From positions 124,001 to 188,000 of the forward strand of contig CAVYEZ010000004.1 in assembly GCA_963767685.1 (NCBI GenBank): a stretch of DNA of 64,000 bases, read 5' to 3'. Under the pieces are notes generated by a model. The model saw only the letters and a program-made list of their open reading frames with translations. It searched no databases and was not told the origin of the DNA. The stretch comes from Trebonia sp963767685. Its GTDB lineage: Bacteria; Actinomycetota; Actinomycetes; Streptosporangiales; Streptosporangiaceae. The translations under genes were made by a program, and so were the position numbers. This document shows positions 16,759-26,198 of this stretch, in pieces. Positions within the stretch are counted from its first letter, which is position 1. Each line of letters opens with the position of its first letter.

Positions 16759-18279
16759 TCTCGTGATCTCTGAGGCGTCGGGCATAGTGCGATTTGCGGG
16801 CGGTGGCCTGCCGGTAGCGTCTCCAGTCTGACCAGGACTCGTGGAATGCGGGGGGCCGGGTGATGTTCGTGTGCAGGTTGAACAGGCGGCGGGCCTCGGC
16901 GGCGGTGAGCGGGATCAGGTCACGCCCGGTTTCGTCGGTTACGAAGGCTGGCGGTGCGTATGCCCTGGGCGGGGCAAAAAGTTGTCCACAACCGTCAGGT
17001 CCCCTTTTTCGCGGGCTCGCTTCCGGTGTTCCCGCTGGCCGGGGCGGGTTCGGGCGACGAGGGCCGGGCGGTGTGCGCGGTGACGGCGAGGAAGGCGTGC
17101 GCGAGCATGGACAGGGTGACGTGCCGGTACCAGGCGCGGTAGCGGCGGACCTGGTAATGGTCCAGGCCGGCCTCGTTCTTGGCCTCTGCGAAGCAGTCCT
17201 CGATTCCCCATCTCGCGCCCGCGACCGCGGCGAACTCGGCCAGGGTGACCGGCTCCGGCGAGTAGCAGCGGTAATAGGCCAGCTCAAGCTCGCCCTTCTC
17301 GCCGGGCTGCAGGGACCGGCGGACCATGAGGTGCCGGTCGTCGCGGTCCGTGCCGATCAGCGCCCAGTCATAGAGGCGGGGGCCTTTCGACCCGTCCGCG
17401 CAGCTGATCCGCTGCCATGCGCCGTCCGGCACCAGGCCGGCGAGCTCGTCCGCGCGCTTCGCGCCCGCCTTCGTCTGGATCACGGCGTTGCAGGCGACTG
17501 CCAGGACGTAGCCCTTCTTCTCTGATTCGAGCCATTCCCGCAGCTCCGGGCTGGCTCCGTAGACTTCGTCGCCGGCCGCCCACCGGAACGGGACCCCTGC
17601 TTTCACCGCGCGGGCGAACATCCGCCTGGCCAGCCGCGGCTTCGTCGCGAACGGCACGTCGTCGCCGATCCCGGCGGCCCGGCACCGTTCCCGGTCCTCC
17701 TCCGCCCACTTTTTCGGCAGGTAGAGCTCCCGGTCGATCAGGGCGCGGCCCCCGTCCGGCGCGCAGTAGGCCAGGAACACCCCGACCTGGCAGTTCTCCA
17801 CCCGCCCGGCCGTCCCGGTATATTGCCTGGCCACGCCCGCGGACATGCGGCCCTTTTTCAGGAACCCCGTCTCGTCAGGGGCCAGGACCGCGCCCTCGTC
17901 ACCGAGCTCCCTGACCACGTACCGGCTCAGAGCATCCCGGCACGCGTCCTCGTCCCACGGGGAGGAGTTCAGCAGCCGCTGCAGCCCGTCGGGCGACGCG
18001 TCCCCGGCGAACTCCGCCAGCTGCCACGACGTCTTCCGCTCTGCCTGCGACAGCAGACCGAGCAGGTAGGAGCGCCCGTGCCGCCGGACCCTCGCATTCG
18101 CGAAGCAACCCGCTACCTGCGCGAACATCTCACTGAAGCGCTCTGACCACACGGCATGGGCATCCGCCGCCTGCGTCCGCGCGTCCTCCATGACAGCCAG
18201 CATGCCGCAAATCCTGGCCAGAACGCCGCGTCAGGTCACGCAGCCACGCCGCACAACATAACAGCTTGCTGTTGTAGTA
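16746..18279 (-). mobile_element. IS701-family insertion sequence
   Basis: A 1534-bp element bounded by 13-bp perfect inverted repeats and flanked on both sides by CTAG, the 4-bp target duplication known for the IS701 family. It encodes one DDE transposase on the minus strand. It sits between the broken NmrA gene and the PDZ protease gene. Confidence 0.85.
16748..18203 (-). pseudogene. IS701-family transposase, C-terminal frameshift
   Basis: The 402-residue first frame has the DDE catalytic signature: Asp in LAPDETGFLKKG, Asp in RWAAGDEVYGASPELREWL and Glu in ARWGIEDCFAEAKNEAGLDH followed by YQVRRYRAWYRH. It terminates at 16995. The expected C-terminus, LIPLTAAEARRLFNL, SWSDWRRYRQATARKSHYAR, is in another frame and ends at 16748 within the inverted repeat. 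The change is at an A5G4 run (minus strand, near 17003). All three catalytic residues precede the break, so activity may be reduced rather than lost. Confidence 0.8.
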
Positions 18280-18283
18280 CTAG
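18267..18283 (+). repeat. IS701 right end: inverted repeat plus CTAG duplication
   Basis: TGCTGTTGTAGTA (18267-18279) is the reverse complement of the left end, followed by CTAG at 18280-18283, the second copy of the target duplication. Confidence 0.85.
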
Positions 18284-18494
18284 TAGCGTAGGTCAAAACG
18301 GGCTGGTAGAGATGGATACTGGCGTTCCCGCCGGAATATCACCTCGCGGAGGCTGCGGCCGCCTTGCTTGGGCCATGAATCGTGACGGAGAACGGCTGGC
18401 ACCAGGCAACGCCGGCACCACCGCGCCGGCACTCAGCCTTACGGGGGGCACCTTTCAGGAAAGAGTAGTGGCGGTAGCGCCTAGTATTCCGATC

Positions 18495-19529
18495 ATGTCC
18501 CGACGTTCCCTCACGCTGGCCGTCGCCGGCCTGGCGACCGTCGCCGCGATCGCGGCCGCGGTGCTGATCTCCGTGCCGTACGTGATTCTCACACCGGGGC
18601 CGACGCTGAACACGCTCGGCAAGGACTCGTCGGGGCAGCCGCTCATCGCGATCACCGGGACCAAGACGTACTCGACCAGCGGGCACCTGAACCTGGTGAC
18701 GATCAGCTACCAGGGCGGCCCCGGGGTGACCCTGAACGTCTTCCAGGCGCTGCGCGCCTGGCTGGCCCCGTCGGAGGCCGTGGTTCCCGAGAGCGAGCTT
18801 TTCCCGCCCGGGCAGAGCGCGCAGCAGACCCAGCAGCAGGACACGGAGCAAATGGCCTCCTCGCAAGAGATGGCCACCGCCGCCGCGCTGAACGAACTGC
18901 ACATCCCGTTCCAGACGCAGGTCGAAGTGCTCTCCACGGCCGCCGGCTACCCGGCGAGCAAGTCGCTGAAGGCCGGGGACGTCATTCAAAAGGTAGACGG
19001 CCAGGCAGTGACCGGCTCCACGTCGCTCAGCTCGATGATCACCGCCCACCCGGTGGGCAGCACCCTCCAGCTCCAGGTTCTTCGGTCCGGGCAGACCCTG
19101 AACGTGTCGGTCACGAGCAAGTCGTCGGGCGGTACGCCGGTGATCGGCGTCCAGGTGCGGGAGAACTACAAGTTCCCGTTCAACGTGAAGATCGACGTGG
19201 GTGACATCGGCGGGCCGAGCGCCGGCATGATGTTCGCGCTCGGCATCATCGACATGATTACGCCGGACAACCTGACCGGGGGGAAGTTCATCGCGGGCAC
19301 GGGCGAGATCACGGCGACGGGCCAGGTGGCGCCCATCGGCGGCATCCAGCAGAAGATGGTGGGCGCCCGCGACGCCGGCGCGACCGTCTTCCTCACCCCC
19401 GCCGGCAACTGCTCTGACGCCGTCGGCGCGGTGCCCGCAGGACTGAAGATCGTGAAGGTGTCAACTCTGTCCCAGGCGGTAACTGACCTGGAGGCCATCA
19501 AAGCGAACAAGCCGGTTCCGTCCTGCTAG
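18495..19529 (+). CDS. YlbL-type PDZ / Lon-like (S16) membrane protease
   Basis: ATG at 18495 aligns with the usual family start; a GTG at 18468 with AGGAAAG upstream is an alternative. One N-terminal membrane helix (LAVAGLATVAAIAAAVLISV) is followed by VPYVILTPGPTLNTLG, a family signature. A PDZ domain occupies about residues 140-215 (SLKAGDVIQKVDGQAV), then a Lon proteolytic domain with catalytic Ser in DIGGPSAGMMFALG and Lys in IGGIQQKMVGARDAG. The enzyme acts outside the membrane in quality control of exported proteins. It stands alone, directly right of the IS element, which could affect its promoter. Confidence 0.85.
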   Translation: MSRRSLTLAVAGLATVAAIAAAVLISVPYVILTPGPTLNTLGKDSSGQPLIAITGTKTYSTSGHLNLVTISYQGGPGVTLNVFQALRAWLAPSEAVVPESELFPPGQSAQQTQQQDTEQMASSQEMATAAALNELHIPFQTQVEVLSTAAGYPASKSLKAGDVIQKVDGQAVTGSTSLSSMITAHPVGSTLQLQVLRSGQTLNVSVTSKSSGGTPVIGVQVRENYKFPFNVKIDVGDIGGPSAGMMFALGIIDMITPDNLTGGKFIAGTGEITATGQVAPIGGIQQKMVGARDAGATVFLTPAGNCSDAVGAVPAGLKIVKVSTLSQAVTDLEAIKANKPVPSC

Positions 19530-19622
19530 AGCCGTTGACTGTTACATCCACATGCTTCATTGCTTCACCTACGGTGGCGTAGTCTTCGGCTAGGCAGGAC
19601 CGTCGAAGGGAGCGCGTGCACA

Positions 19623-20771
19623 GTGGCACTTCGGGTACTCGTCGACGCGACTGACGTGCCGACTGACCGGGGCGCGCTTGGCCGCTACGTTGACGGACTG
19701 ATCGGTGCGCTCGGCGGGACCGACGTGGACCTGGCCGTAGCCTGCCAGCGCGCCGACGACGAGCGGTACGGGCGGCTGGCGCCCGGTGCCAAGATCGTCG
19801 CGGGCCCCGTCGGGCTCGGGCACCGCTCTGAGCGGCGTGCCTGGGAGCAGAGCGGCCTGCCCGTCGTGGCGGAACAGGTCGGCGCGGACGTCATCCACAT
19901 GCCCAACTACTCCATGCCGCTCCGTCCCGGGCTGCCGACCGTGGTGACCATCCACGACCTTTCCTTCTTCACCGATCCCGAGCGGTACACGCAAACCAAC
20001 GCGGTCTCGCTGACGTCGGCGACCAAGACGGCGGGCAGGCAGGCGACGCGGCTGATCGTCCCGTCCAACGCCACCAGGGACGACCTGATCCGGGTGCTCG
20101 GAATCGATCCGGGGAAGATCGACGTGGCCCTTCACGGGGTCGACCACCGCCTCTTCCACCGGCCCGACGAGGTCCAGATCAGCCGGGTCACCGCCCGCCT
20201 CGGGCTGCACGGCAAGCCGTACGTCGCGTTCCTCGGCTCGCTGACTCCCCGCAAGAACGCGCCGGCCCTGGTCAACGGGTGGGCCGCGGCCGTCAGGGAC
20301 ATGGCGGAACCGCCCGCGCTGGTGCTGGCCGGCGGTGGCGGCTGGAGCCAGGAACTTGACGACGCCGTCTCCCGCGTCCCGGCTCACTTGCGGCTCGTGC
20401 GGCCTGGCTACCTTCCGTTCGGTGATCTGCCTGGCTTCCTCGGCGGGGCGGTTGTGGTGGCGGCGCCATCCCGCGGCGAGGGGTTCGGCCTGCAGGTGCT
20501 CGAGGCGATGGCCTGCGGCGCCTCGGTGCTGACCACCCACCGGAGCGCGCTGCCCGAGGTCGGCGGCGACGCGGTGGCGTACACGGAGCCGGACGCGGAC
20601 GCTATCGCCGTCGCGCTCCGCGCGCTGCTGGACGACCCGGCGCGCCGGGCCGCGCTCAGCGGGGCGGGCTACGAACGGGCGATGGACTTCACCTGGGCGG
20701 CATCGGCGGCCGCGCACGTGGCCAGCTACAAGCGGGCCGCGGAGCAGGCGGCGGTGCAGGCCCGCGGCTGA
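19623..20771 (+). CDS. GT4 family glycosyltransferase
   Basis: GTG start at 19623. The GT-B fold is clear: N-terminal DATDVPTDRGALGRYVDGLI (donor-loop glycine region), VIHMPNYSMP, HDLSFFTDPERY, then GKPYVAFLGSLTPRKN, and the C-terminal nucleotide-sugar site VVAAPSRGEGFGLQVLEAMA (E-x7-E motif). It transfers a hexose, plausibly mannose or rhamnose given the nucleotidyltransferase that follows, onto a lipid or polymer acceptor. A hairpin just after the stop separates it from the next gene. Confidence 0.85.
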   Translation: MALRVLVDATDVPTDRGALGRYVDGLIGALGGTDVDLAVACQRADDERYGRLAPGAKIVAGPVGLGHRSERRAWEQSGLPVVAEQVGADVIHMPNYSMPLRPGLPTVVTIHDLSFFTDPERYTQTNAVSLTSATKTAGRQATRLIVPSNATRDDLIRVLGIDPGKIDVALHGVDHRLFHRPDEVQISRVTARLGLHGKPYVAFLGSLTPRKNAPALVNGWAAAVRDMAEPPALVLAGGGGWSQELDDAVSRVPAHLRLVRPGYLPFGDLPGFLGGAVVVAAPSRGEGFGLQVLEAMACGASVLTTHRSALPEVGGDAVAYTEPDADAIAVALRALLDDPARRAALSGAGYERAMDFTWAASAAAHVASYKRAAEQAAVQARG

Positions 20772-20775
20772 GTGC

Positions 20776-20809
20776 CCGGGGCCTCGCGCTGGGTAACGAA
20801 AGGCCCCGG
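20776..20809 (+). terminator. Hairpin after glycosyltransferase gene
   Basis: A 9-bp stem (CCGGGGCCT / AGGCCCCGG) with a 16-base loop starts 4 bases after the stop codon. No T-run follows, as is frequent in high-GC genomes. Confidence 0.5.
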
Positions 20810-20946
20810 TGCTTGGTAACGCGCTTGCTGCGAATTCGTCTTTGTCCTGGGGTAGCACCAAGGTGTGGTGAGTATGCTGCACAAGTCGCCGGGCGAACCC
20901 GGTGGCACCGCCGTCCATGGAACCGACCGCTAAGGTGACGCAACCT

Positions 20947-22032
20947 ATGCCGCGTGAACCGCTTGAGGCGATTCTTCTTGTCGGAGGCAAGGGTACCCGG
21001 CTCCGGCCGCTCACCTTGTCCGCCCCCAAGCCGCTGCTGCCCACGGCGGGCGTGCCCTTCCTCGCGCACCAGCTGGCGCGCGCCGCGGAGTGCGGCATCA
21101 CGCACGTGGTGCTGGCGACCTCGTACCGGGCCGAGATGTTCACCGAGGCTTTCGGCGCCGGCGAGCAGTTCGGGCTGGCGATCGACTATGTCCACGAGGC
21201 CGAGCCGCTCGGCACCGGCGGCGGCATCCGCAACGCGGCCAGCCTGCTGCGCGGCGGCCCCGACGACCCCATCGTGGTGCTGAACGGCGACATCCTGTCC
21301 GGGCACGACCTTCCGGCGCAGGTGGACCTGCACCGGAAGAAGGAAGCGGCGGTCACGCTGCACCTTGTCCCGGTGGAGGACCCGAGCCGGTACGGCTGCG
21401 TGCCCACCGACGCGAGCGGGCGGGTCACCGCGTTCCTGGAGAAGACGCCGAACCCGGTGACCAGCCAGATCAACGCCGGCTGCTACGTCTTCCGGCGGTC
21501 CGTGATCGACCAGATCCCGGCCGGCCAGGTGGTTTCGGTGGAGCGGGAGACGTTCCCCGCCCTGATCGCGGCGGACGCGGTGGTCATGGGCTACGCCGAG
21601 GACGCGTACTGGCTGGACGTTGGAACCCCGGAAGCGTTCGTCCGCGGCTCGTGCGACGTGGTGCTGGGCGCGCTGCCGTCACCGGCCCTGGCCTGCGAGC
21701 CCGGCGACTGCCTGGTGCTGGAGGAGGCGAGCGTCGCGGACGGCGCGCGGCTGTCGGGCGGGACCACCGTCGGACGGGGTGCGGTCATCGAGGCCGGCGC
21801 CATGGTCTCCGGCAGCGTGATCTTCGACGGCGCCGTCATCGGCGCCGGCGCGCTGGTCCGCGACAGCATCGTCGGCAAGGACGCGGTCATCGCGGGCGGC
21901 GCGTCCGTGCACGGCGTGGTCATCGGTGACGAGGCGTACGTCGGGCCCGGCAACGAACTGGCCCGGGGCCTGCGGCTCTGGCCGGGCACCCGCCTGGAGG
22001 CGACCTCGGTACGCTTCTCCTCCGACGCCTAG
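20947..22032 (+). CDS. Mannose-1-phosphate guanylyltransferase-like enzyme
   Basis: ATG at 20947 is preceded by AAGGTGA at 8 bases; upstream starts add unrelated residues. The nucleotidyltransferase signature AILLVGGKGTRLRPLTLSAP then KPLLP is complete, with VLNGDILSGHD (metal Asp), GCVPTDASGRV, FLEKTPNP and NAGCYVF. The C-terminus forms a beta-helix (VGRGAVIEAGAMVSGSVIFD). Family knowledge points to GDP-mannose synthesis (ManC/MpgA-type) though glucose- or rhamnose-type use cannot be excluded. With manB and the SIS isomerase at the right end, the window covers most steps from fructose-6-phosphate to an activated mannose. Confidence 0.8.
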   Translation: MPREPLEAILLVGGKGTRLRPLTLSAPKPLLPTAGVPFLAHQLARAAECGITHVVLATSYRAEMFTEAFGAGEQFGLAIDYVHEAEPLGTGGGIRNAASLLRGGPDDPIVVLNGDILSGHDLPAQVDLHRKKEAAVTLHLVPVEDPSRYGCVPTDASGRVTAFLEKTPNPVTSQINAGCYVFRRSVIDQIPAGQVVSVERETFPALIAADAVVMGYAEDAYWLDVGTPEAFVRGSCDVVLGALPSPALACEPGDCLVLEEASVADGARLSGGTTVGRGAVIEAGAMVSGSVIFDGAVIGAGALVRDSIVGKDAVIAGGASVHGVVIGDEAYVGPGNELARGLRLWPGTRLEATSVRFSSDA

Positions 22033-22082
22033 CCGCGCCGGGCCTATCTCAGCCCCGGCCCGGCCGCGGGCGTCTAGCATGA

Positions 22083-23102
22083 ATGACCGTGGCTGGCAGT
22101 GAGGCGATGGCGGAGCGCGAGTGGGTCGCGCCGTTCACCGTCGACGTGCGGCGCACGCTGTCCGTGCAGGGCCGGGGGAGAGGCGACCCGACCTTCAGCG
22201 CCGACGAGGCGGGCGCGATCTGGCGGACCTCGCTGACCCCGGACGGGCCCGGCACGATCCGCGTGCTGCCCGCGCCGGGCCCGGCCACCCGCGTGCGGGC
22301 GCAGGCGTGGGGCCCCGGCGCGCAGTGGCTGCTCGACGCGCTCCCCGGCGCCCTCGGCCTCTACGACGATGTCTCGGGATTTGAGGCCCTGGCCGCAAGC
22401 GCCCACCCCGTCATCAGGGACGCCGCCCGGCTGAACCCCGGGCTGCGGATCGGCCGGTCGGGCCGCCTCATGGAGGCGCTCGTTCCCGCGATCCTCGAGC
22501 AGAAGGTCGTCGTGCTCGAAGCCCACCGCGCCTGGCGGATCCTGCTCGCGAAGTACGGCACCCCGCCGCCCGGCCCGGCGCCGCGCGGCATGCGCGTCTT
22601 CCCGCCGCCGGGCACGTGGCGCCGCATCCCGTCCTGGGAGTGGCACCGGGCCGGAGTCGAGGGCGTCCGGGCCGAGACAATCATCAGGGCCTCGGTCGTG
22701 GCGGACAGCCTGGAGCGGCTGCTCACGCTGACCCACGAGGAGGCCGACCGCAAGCTGCGGACCATCCCCGGCATCGGCGTCTGGACGTCGGCCGAGGCCA
22801 GGCAGCGCGCGGCGGGCGACCCGGACGCGGTCTCCGTCGGCGACTACCACCTCAAGAACATCGTCGGCTGGGCCCTCGCGGGACGGCCCCGTTCTACCGA
22901 CGAGGAGATGCTCGAACTCCTTGAGCCGTTCAAGGGCCACCGGCACCGCGCCACCCGGCTGATCGGCCTCAGCCGGGGCAACGGGACCGGCCAGGCTGCC
23001 GGCTCAGGCGCGGCCGGCGGCGTCGGCGTAGCGCGCTACGGCAAGGGCGGGCCGCCCCGTCGCGGCCCGCGCATGTCCGTCCGCGACTACCGCGGCTTCT
23101 AA
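22083..23102 (+). CDS. DNA-3-methyladenine glycosylase II-like (AlkA/HhH-GPD)
   Basis: The protein has an N-terminal AlkA-like beta domain, a central LVPAILEQKVVVLEAHRAWR block and the helix-hairpin-helix LRTIPGIGVWTSAEA followed by the catalytic Asp in DAVSVGDYHLKN (about residue 257). It removes alkylated bases to start base-excision repair. The C-terminal 45 residues are Gly/Arg-rich, probably a DNA-contacting tail. Start at GTG/ATG 22083 or ATG 22107. A hairpin with TTTT follows the gene. Confidence 0.8.
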   Translation: MTVAGSEAMAEREWVAPFTVDVRRTLSVQGRGRGDPTFSADEAGAIWRTSLTPDGPGTIRVLPAPGPATRVRAQAWGPGAQWLLDALPGALGLYDDVSGFEALAASAHPVIRDAARLNPGLRIGRSGRLMEALVPAILEQKVVVLEAHRAWRILLAKYGTPPPGPAPRGMRVFPPPGTWRRIPSWEWHRAGVEGVRAETIIRASVVADSLERLLTLTHEEADRKLRTIPGIGVWTSAEARQRAAGDPDAVSVGDYHLKNIVGWALAGRPRSTDEEMLELLEPFKGHRHRATRLIGLSRGNGTGQAAGSGAAGGVGVARYGKGGPPRRGPRMSVRDYRGF

Positions 23103-23121
23103 ATCCAAGGACCAAGCCTTC

Positions 23122-23150
23122 TGGGCGTCCATTTCGTATTCGCCCATTTT
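23122..23150 (+). terminator. Rho-independent-like terminator
   Basis: TGGGCG / CGCCCA stem with a 13-base loop followed by TTTT, 20 bases after the glycosylase stop. Confidence 0.45.
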
Positions 23151-23272
23151 GCTTCTAACCGTCGTGCCGGGGCAGTCAGGGTGATGCCCGGCGGCTGCCC
23201 GGTGGTCACGCCGGGCTATGGTCGGCTGACGTCAAGCTGGCCTGTCGAGGGCCGACAGAAGGGTGGGGCTGC

Positions 23273-23617
23273 ATGATCCGCGAGGAACTGGCAAGGCTTT
23301 TTACCTGGCAGGAGCGGCATCGCCGGCTTGTCGCACGCCTCCTCATCGCGTTCGGGCTGACGGTGGTGGTCCTCGCCATCGGCTCCGTCCTCATATGGGT
23401 CTTCGAGAGCGGCGTGAAGGGCGGGGACATTAACGGGTTCGGCGATGCGGTCTTCTTCACCGCCGTCCAGCTGCTGACCATCTCATCGTCGGTCACGAAC
23501 CCGCTGACTGCTGGCGGCAAGGTAGTGGACGTGGCCCTTGAGGGCTGGGCGATCTTCGTGGTCACGGCGGTGGCGGGCAGCTTCGCCTCCTTCTTCAGCA
23601 CCGGCGACTCCGGCTAG
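23273..23617 (+). CDS. Two-helix ion-channel-like membrane protein
   Basis: A 114-residue protein with two membrane helices (LLIAFGLTVVVLAIGSVLIW and LEGWAIFVVTAVAGSFASFF) separated by a pore-loop-like stretch, FFTAVQLLTISSSVTNPLTA. The layout is that of 2TM potassium channels, where the loop normally carries T-x-G-[YF]-G-D. Here the filter position reads TISSSVTN, so potassium selectivity is doubtful. It stands alone and ends 5 bases from the convergent LysR gene. It could be a non-selective channel or a membrane sensor. Confidence 0.6.
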   Translation: MIREELARLFTWQERHRRLVARLLIAFGLTVVVLAIGSVLIWVFESGVKGGDINGFGDAVFFTAVQLLTISSSVTNPLTAGGKVVDVALEGWAIFVVTAVAGSFASFFSTGDSG

Positions 23618-23622
23618 GGAGG

Positions 23623-24510
23623 TCAGATGGCCTGGATGCGTTCGCGCAGCAGGGCGAGGAATGCGCTGGCCGCCGGCGTGTGCCGCTGGCCGGCGCGCCA
23701 GGCCGCGCCGACGGTCCTGTGGATAGGGGGCGACACCGGGAGAACCACGACCCCGGGCGGCCGCGGGTCGCGGACGGCGGAGGCGGGGACGAAGCCAACG
23801 CCGAGGCCCTCGCCGACTAGCGCCAGGAGACGGTCATGACTGCTGACCTGAAAGCCGACGCGAGGGACGAAACCGGCTTGACCAGCCGCTCGCTCGGAGA
23901 CTGCCCGGAGTCCGGTGCCCTGCTTGAAAAAGACGAACGTCTCCTGGCGGAGTTGCCGCACGGGGACGGTCTCCAGCGTAGCCAGGCGATGCGCGGCGGG
24001 CAGCGCCGCCAGCACCGGCTCGCTGACGAGCGGGAGAACCTCGAGTCCGGCGGGCTGCTCGACGTCGAGCGCGGCGATCGCGAGGTCGATCTCGCCGTGT
24101 GCGGCCATGGTGAGCATGTCGCGGGTGGAGTCCTCGCGCAGCGATACGTCGACGCCCGGATGGGCGGCGTGAAACGTGGCAAGCAGCCTGGGGAGGTCGA
24201 GCCCGGCAAGCGCCTGCATCGCGCTGATCACCAGCCGCCCGCTGGCGAGGCCCTTGAGCGCGGCGATCTCCGCCCGGGCGGCATCGACCTCCGCGAGGGC
24301 GCGGCGAGCCCGGAGGAGGAATATCTCCCCCGCCTCGGTCAGGCGTACCCCGCTGCGCGAGCGTTCGAAAAGCTCGACGCCGAGTTCCTGCTCAAGCAGC
24401 CGGATCTGATGCGAAAGGGCGGGCTGGGCCACTGGGACAGCCGCCGCCGCCCTGGTGAAGTGGCGGTGGTCGGCGACCGCGACGGCGTAGCGCAGCTGTC
24501 GAAGTTCCAT
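23623..24510 (-). CDS. LysR-family transcriptional regulator
   Basis: Typical 295-residue LysR protein: MELRQLRYAVAVADHRHFTR, AQPALSHQIRLLEQELGVEL and FERSRSGVRLTEAGE form the winged HTH; the remainder is the co-inducer-binding domain (LVISAMQALAGLDLPRLLAT, QETFVFFKQGTGLRAVSERA). It is divergent from the AhpD-like gene with a 103-base gap and most likely regulates it in response to a redox or small-molecule signal. Confidence 0.85.
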   Translation of the reverse strand: MELRQLRYAVAVADHRHFTRAAAAVPVAQPALSHQIRLLEQELGVELFERSRSGVRLTEAGEIFLLRARRALAEVDAARAEIAALKGLASGRLVISAMQALAGLDLPRLLATFHAAHPGVDVSLREDSTRDMLTMAAHGEIDLAIAALDVEQPAGLEVLPLVSEPVLAALPAAHRLATLETVPVRQLRQETFVFFKQGTGLRAVSERAAGQAGFVPRVGFQVSSHDRLLALVGEGLGVGFVPASAVRDPRPPGVVVLPVSPPIHRTVGAAWRAGQRHTPAASAFLALLRERIQAI

Positions 24511-24613
24511 ACCGATTCACGATCGAAGCTAGCCGGATTATGTCTTGGACAGCTTATCGCGTCGGCAGGAAGCTGGGCTTAGGACCGATCAGGGATTCGA
24601 GCCAGGAGCAGCA

Positions 24614-25225
24614 ATGCCACACATCAGTTACGTCAACCCGGCCACCGTCACCGATCCCGAGCTCGTGGCGATCATGGAGCGCGCGCGCCGGTTCGGCACT
24701 CCGCGGCCGGAGAGCCAGGCGATCCGGCTGCACAACCCGCCGGTCATGAAGGCATTCAACAACGCCTGGGAGGCCTTCTTCCGCCAGGGCGTGACCGACC
24801 ACGCGATCAAGGAACTGTGCCGGCTTTACATCGCCAAGTCCGTGGACTGCCAGTACTGCGGCGGCCAGCGTTCCGTACTCGCCAGGGAGCAGGGCGCCAC
24901 CGAGTCGCAGGTCGACGACATCCTGGACTTCGAGTCGTCGGGGCGCTTCGACGACCGCGAGCGCGCGGCCCTGTCCTGGGCGATGGCTATCGCCTGGGAC
25001 CCGGGACTGGCCGACGATGCCCTCTGGAGCCGCCTGCACGAGCACTTCACCGAGCCGCAGCTCATCGAGCTCGGCCACTTCATCGCGCTGACGCTTGGCC
25101 AGCAGCGCTTCCTCAAGACCGTCGGCGTCCGCCACGGCGAGGTGCTCGCCGACACCGACGCCGGTCTCGCTCCCGAGGAAGCGGCCCGGCTAAACGTCGG
25201 TCGGCCCGCCGCCGCGACGGCATGA
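24614..25225 (+). CDS. AhpD/carboxymuconolactone decarboxylase-like protein
   Basis: ATG at 24614 after AGGAG. The 203-residue protein contains ELCRLYIAKSVDCQYCGGQR, where CQYC is the CxxC redox pair of AhpD-type alkylhydroperoxidases, and the helical core LIELGHFIALTLGQQRFLKT. These proteins reduce peroxides using thiols or decarboxylate lactones; the CxxC favours a redox role. The divergent LysR gene probably controls it. Confidence 0.75.
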   Translation: MPHISYVNPATVTDPELVAIMERARRFGTPRPESQAIRLHNPPVMKAFNNAWEAFFRQGVTDHAIKELCRLYIAKSVDCQYCGGQRSVLAREQGATESQVDDILDFESSGRFDDRERAALSWAMAIAWDPGLADDALWSRLHEHFTEPQLIELGHFIALTLGQQRFLKTVGVRHGEVLADTDAGLAPEEAARLNVGRPAAATA

Positions 25226-25601
25226 CGCACCGGATCGAGCGGTAGCCGCTTCCGCGGCACGGGCGCTGCGCCGGCTGCCAGTTCCGGATTGTGGTGATCC
25301 GTAGACATCGTGGTGGGGATCACGCACGGGGCTCCCGGTCGAGAAGCTGGCGGCGGAAACCGCGGCCTCGTCAGTCCGGCCGAGCGATTGCGTGTATCTG
25401 GCTCTAGCTGGGTAGGTGCCCGGCGTTAGCAGGTAATGGCGCTGTCCTGGACCCTGGCAGCCTGTGGTCATTCACTGGCACGGTGTGAAGTGAGGCAGCC
25501 ATGGCTATAGGGGACAAGCGCGGTTCGCGCCCGGGTGGCACGGAGTCGCATGCGGCGCGCGGCGCGGGCAGGGGCCGGCCGCGGCGGCTGTCGACGAACT
25601 T
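25226..25601. other. Intergenic upstream of anti-sigma-like gene
   Basis: No confident gene. From 25494 the frame of the next gene is open without ATG or GTG, so an N-terminal extension or a degraded MEDS-type domain may be hidden here. No hairpin or repeat of note. Confidence 0.3.
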
Positions 25602-26048
25602 TTGCCGCAGGTCGCGAGCGGCGATGCGGAGGTTCCCGACGAGTGTGACCGGCCACCGCCCGCGCCGCCTGACGGGGTCGCGGCCCTGGCCTACCGGTCA
25701 GACCTCGCTGCGCCGCGGGCATTCGCCGCCCGGCACGCCGCCAGCCTCGGCCTTCCGGCGGACCGTGTCGCGGACCTGGTGCTCGCGGTGGGCGAGCTCG
25801 CCGCGAACACTTTTCGCCACACCGATAGAGGCGGCGTCCTGGCCATCTGGGCCACGGGAGATGAGCTGATCTGCCAGGTCCAGGACAGCGGCCACATCAC
25901 CGATCCGCTCGCCGGCCGGCGCCGCCCACTCGCGGACGGGGGCGGCGGCCACGGGCTTTGGCTCGTCCACCAGGTCTGTGACCTGGTGGAGTTCCGCAGC
26001 GACCGCGGCGGGACGACGACCCGAATGCATATGCGTTTGTACCCCTGA
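25602..26048 (+). CDS. RsbW/SpoIIAB-like HATPase protein
   Basis: The core carries a histidine-kinase-type ATPase fold: LPADRVADLVLAVGELAANT with FRHTDRGG (N box), VQDSGHITDPLAGRR (G1 box, DxG) and GGGGHGLWLVHQVCDLVEF (G2 box). Such single-domain proteins phosphorylate STAS antagonists or bind sigma factors. A TTG at 25602 is the first start in the open frame; the true N-terminus is uncertain. It joins the phosphatase and STAS genes located about 3 kb to the right. Confidence 0.7.
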   Translation: MPQVASGDAEVPDECDRPPPAPPDGVAALAYRSDLAAPRAFAARHAASLGLPADRVADLVLAVGELAANTFRHTDRGGVLAIWATGDELICQVQDSGHITDPLAGRRRPLADGGGGHGLWLVHQVCDLVEFRSDRGGTTTRMHMRLYP

Positions 26049-26198
26049 CCAAGTCGGCTGCCTGGCGGAAGCCCCGGGCGGGTACAGTTCGGGCTGCCAG
26101 TTGTCGTGGCTCCACCCTGACGTTTCGATCCATGCGACCATAGATGCCATTTTCAGTTCAGGCGTGATTCCACGAGACTGCAGGTCCGTGCGGACAGG

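Noticed and set aside
17000..17012. Classic -1 programmed frameshift in the IS701 transposase at AAAAAGGGG
   Set aside because: The C-terminal homology lies in the +1 (or -2) frame; a -1 shift at this run leads to a short non-homologous tail.
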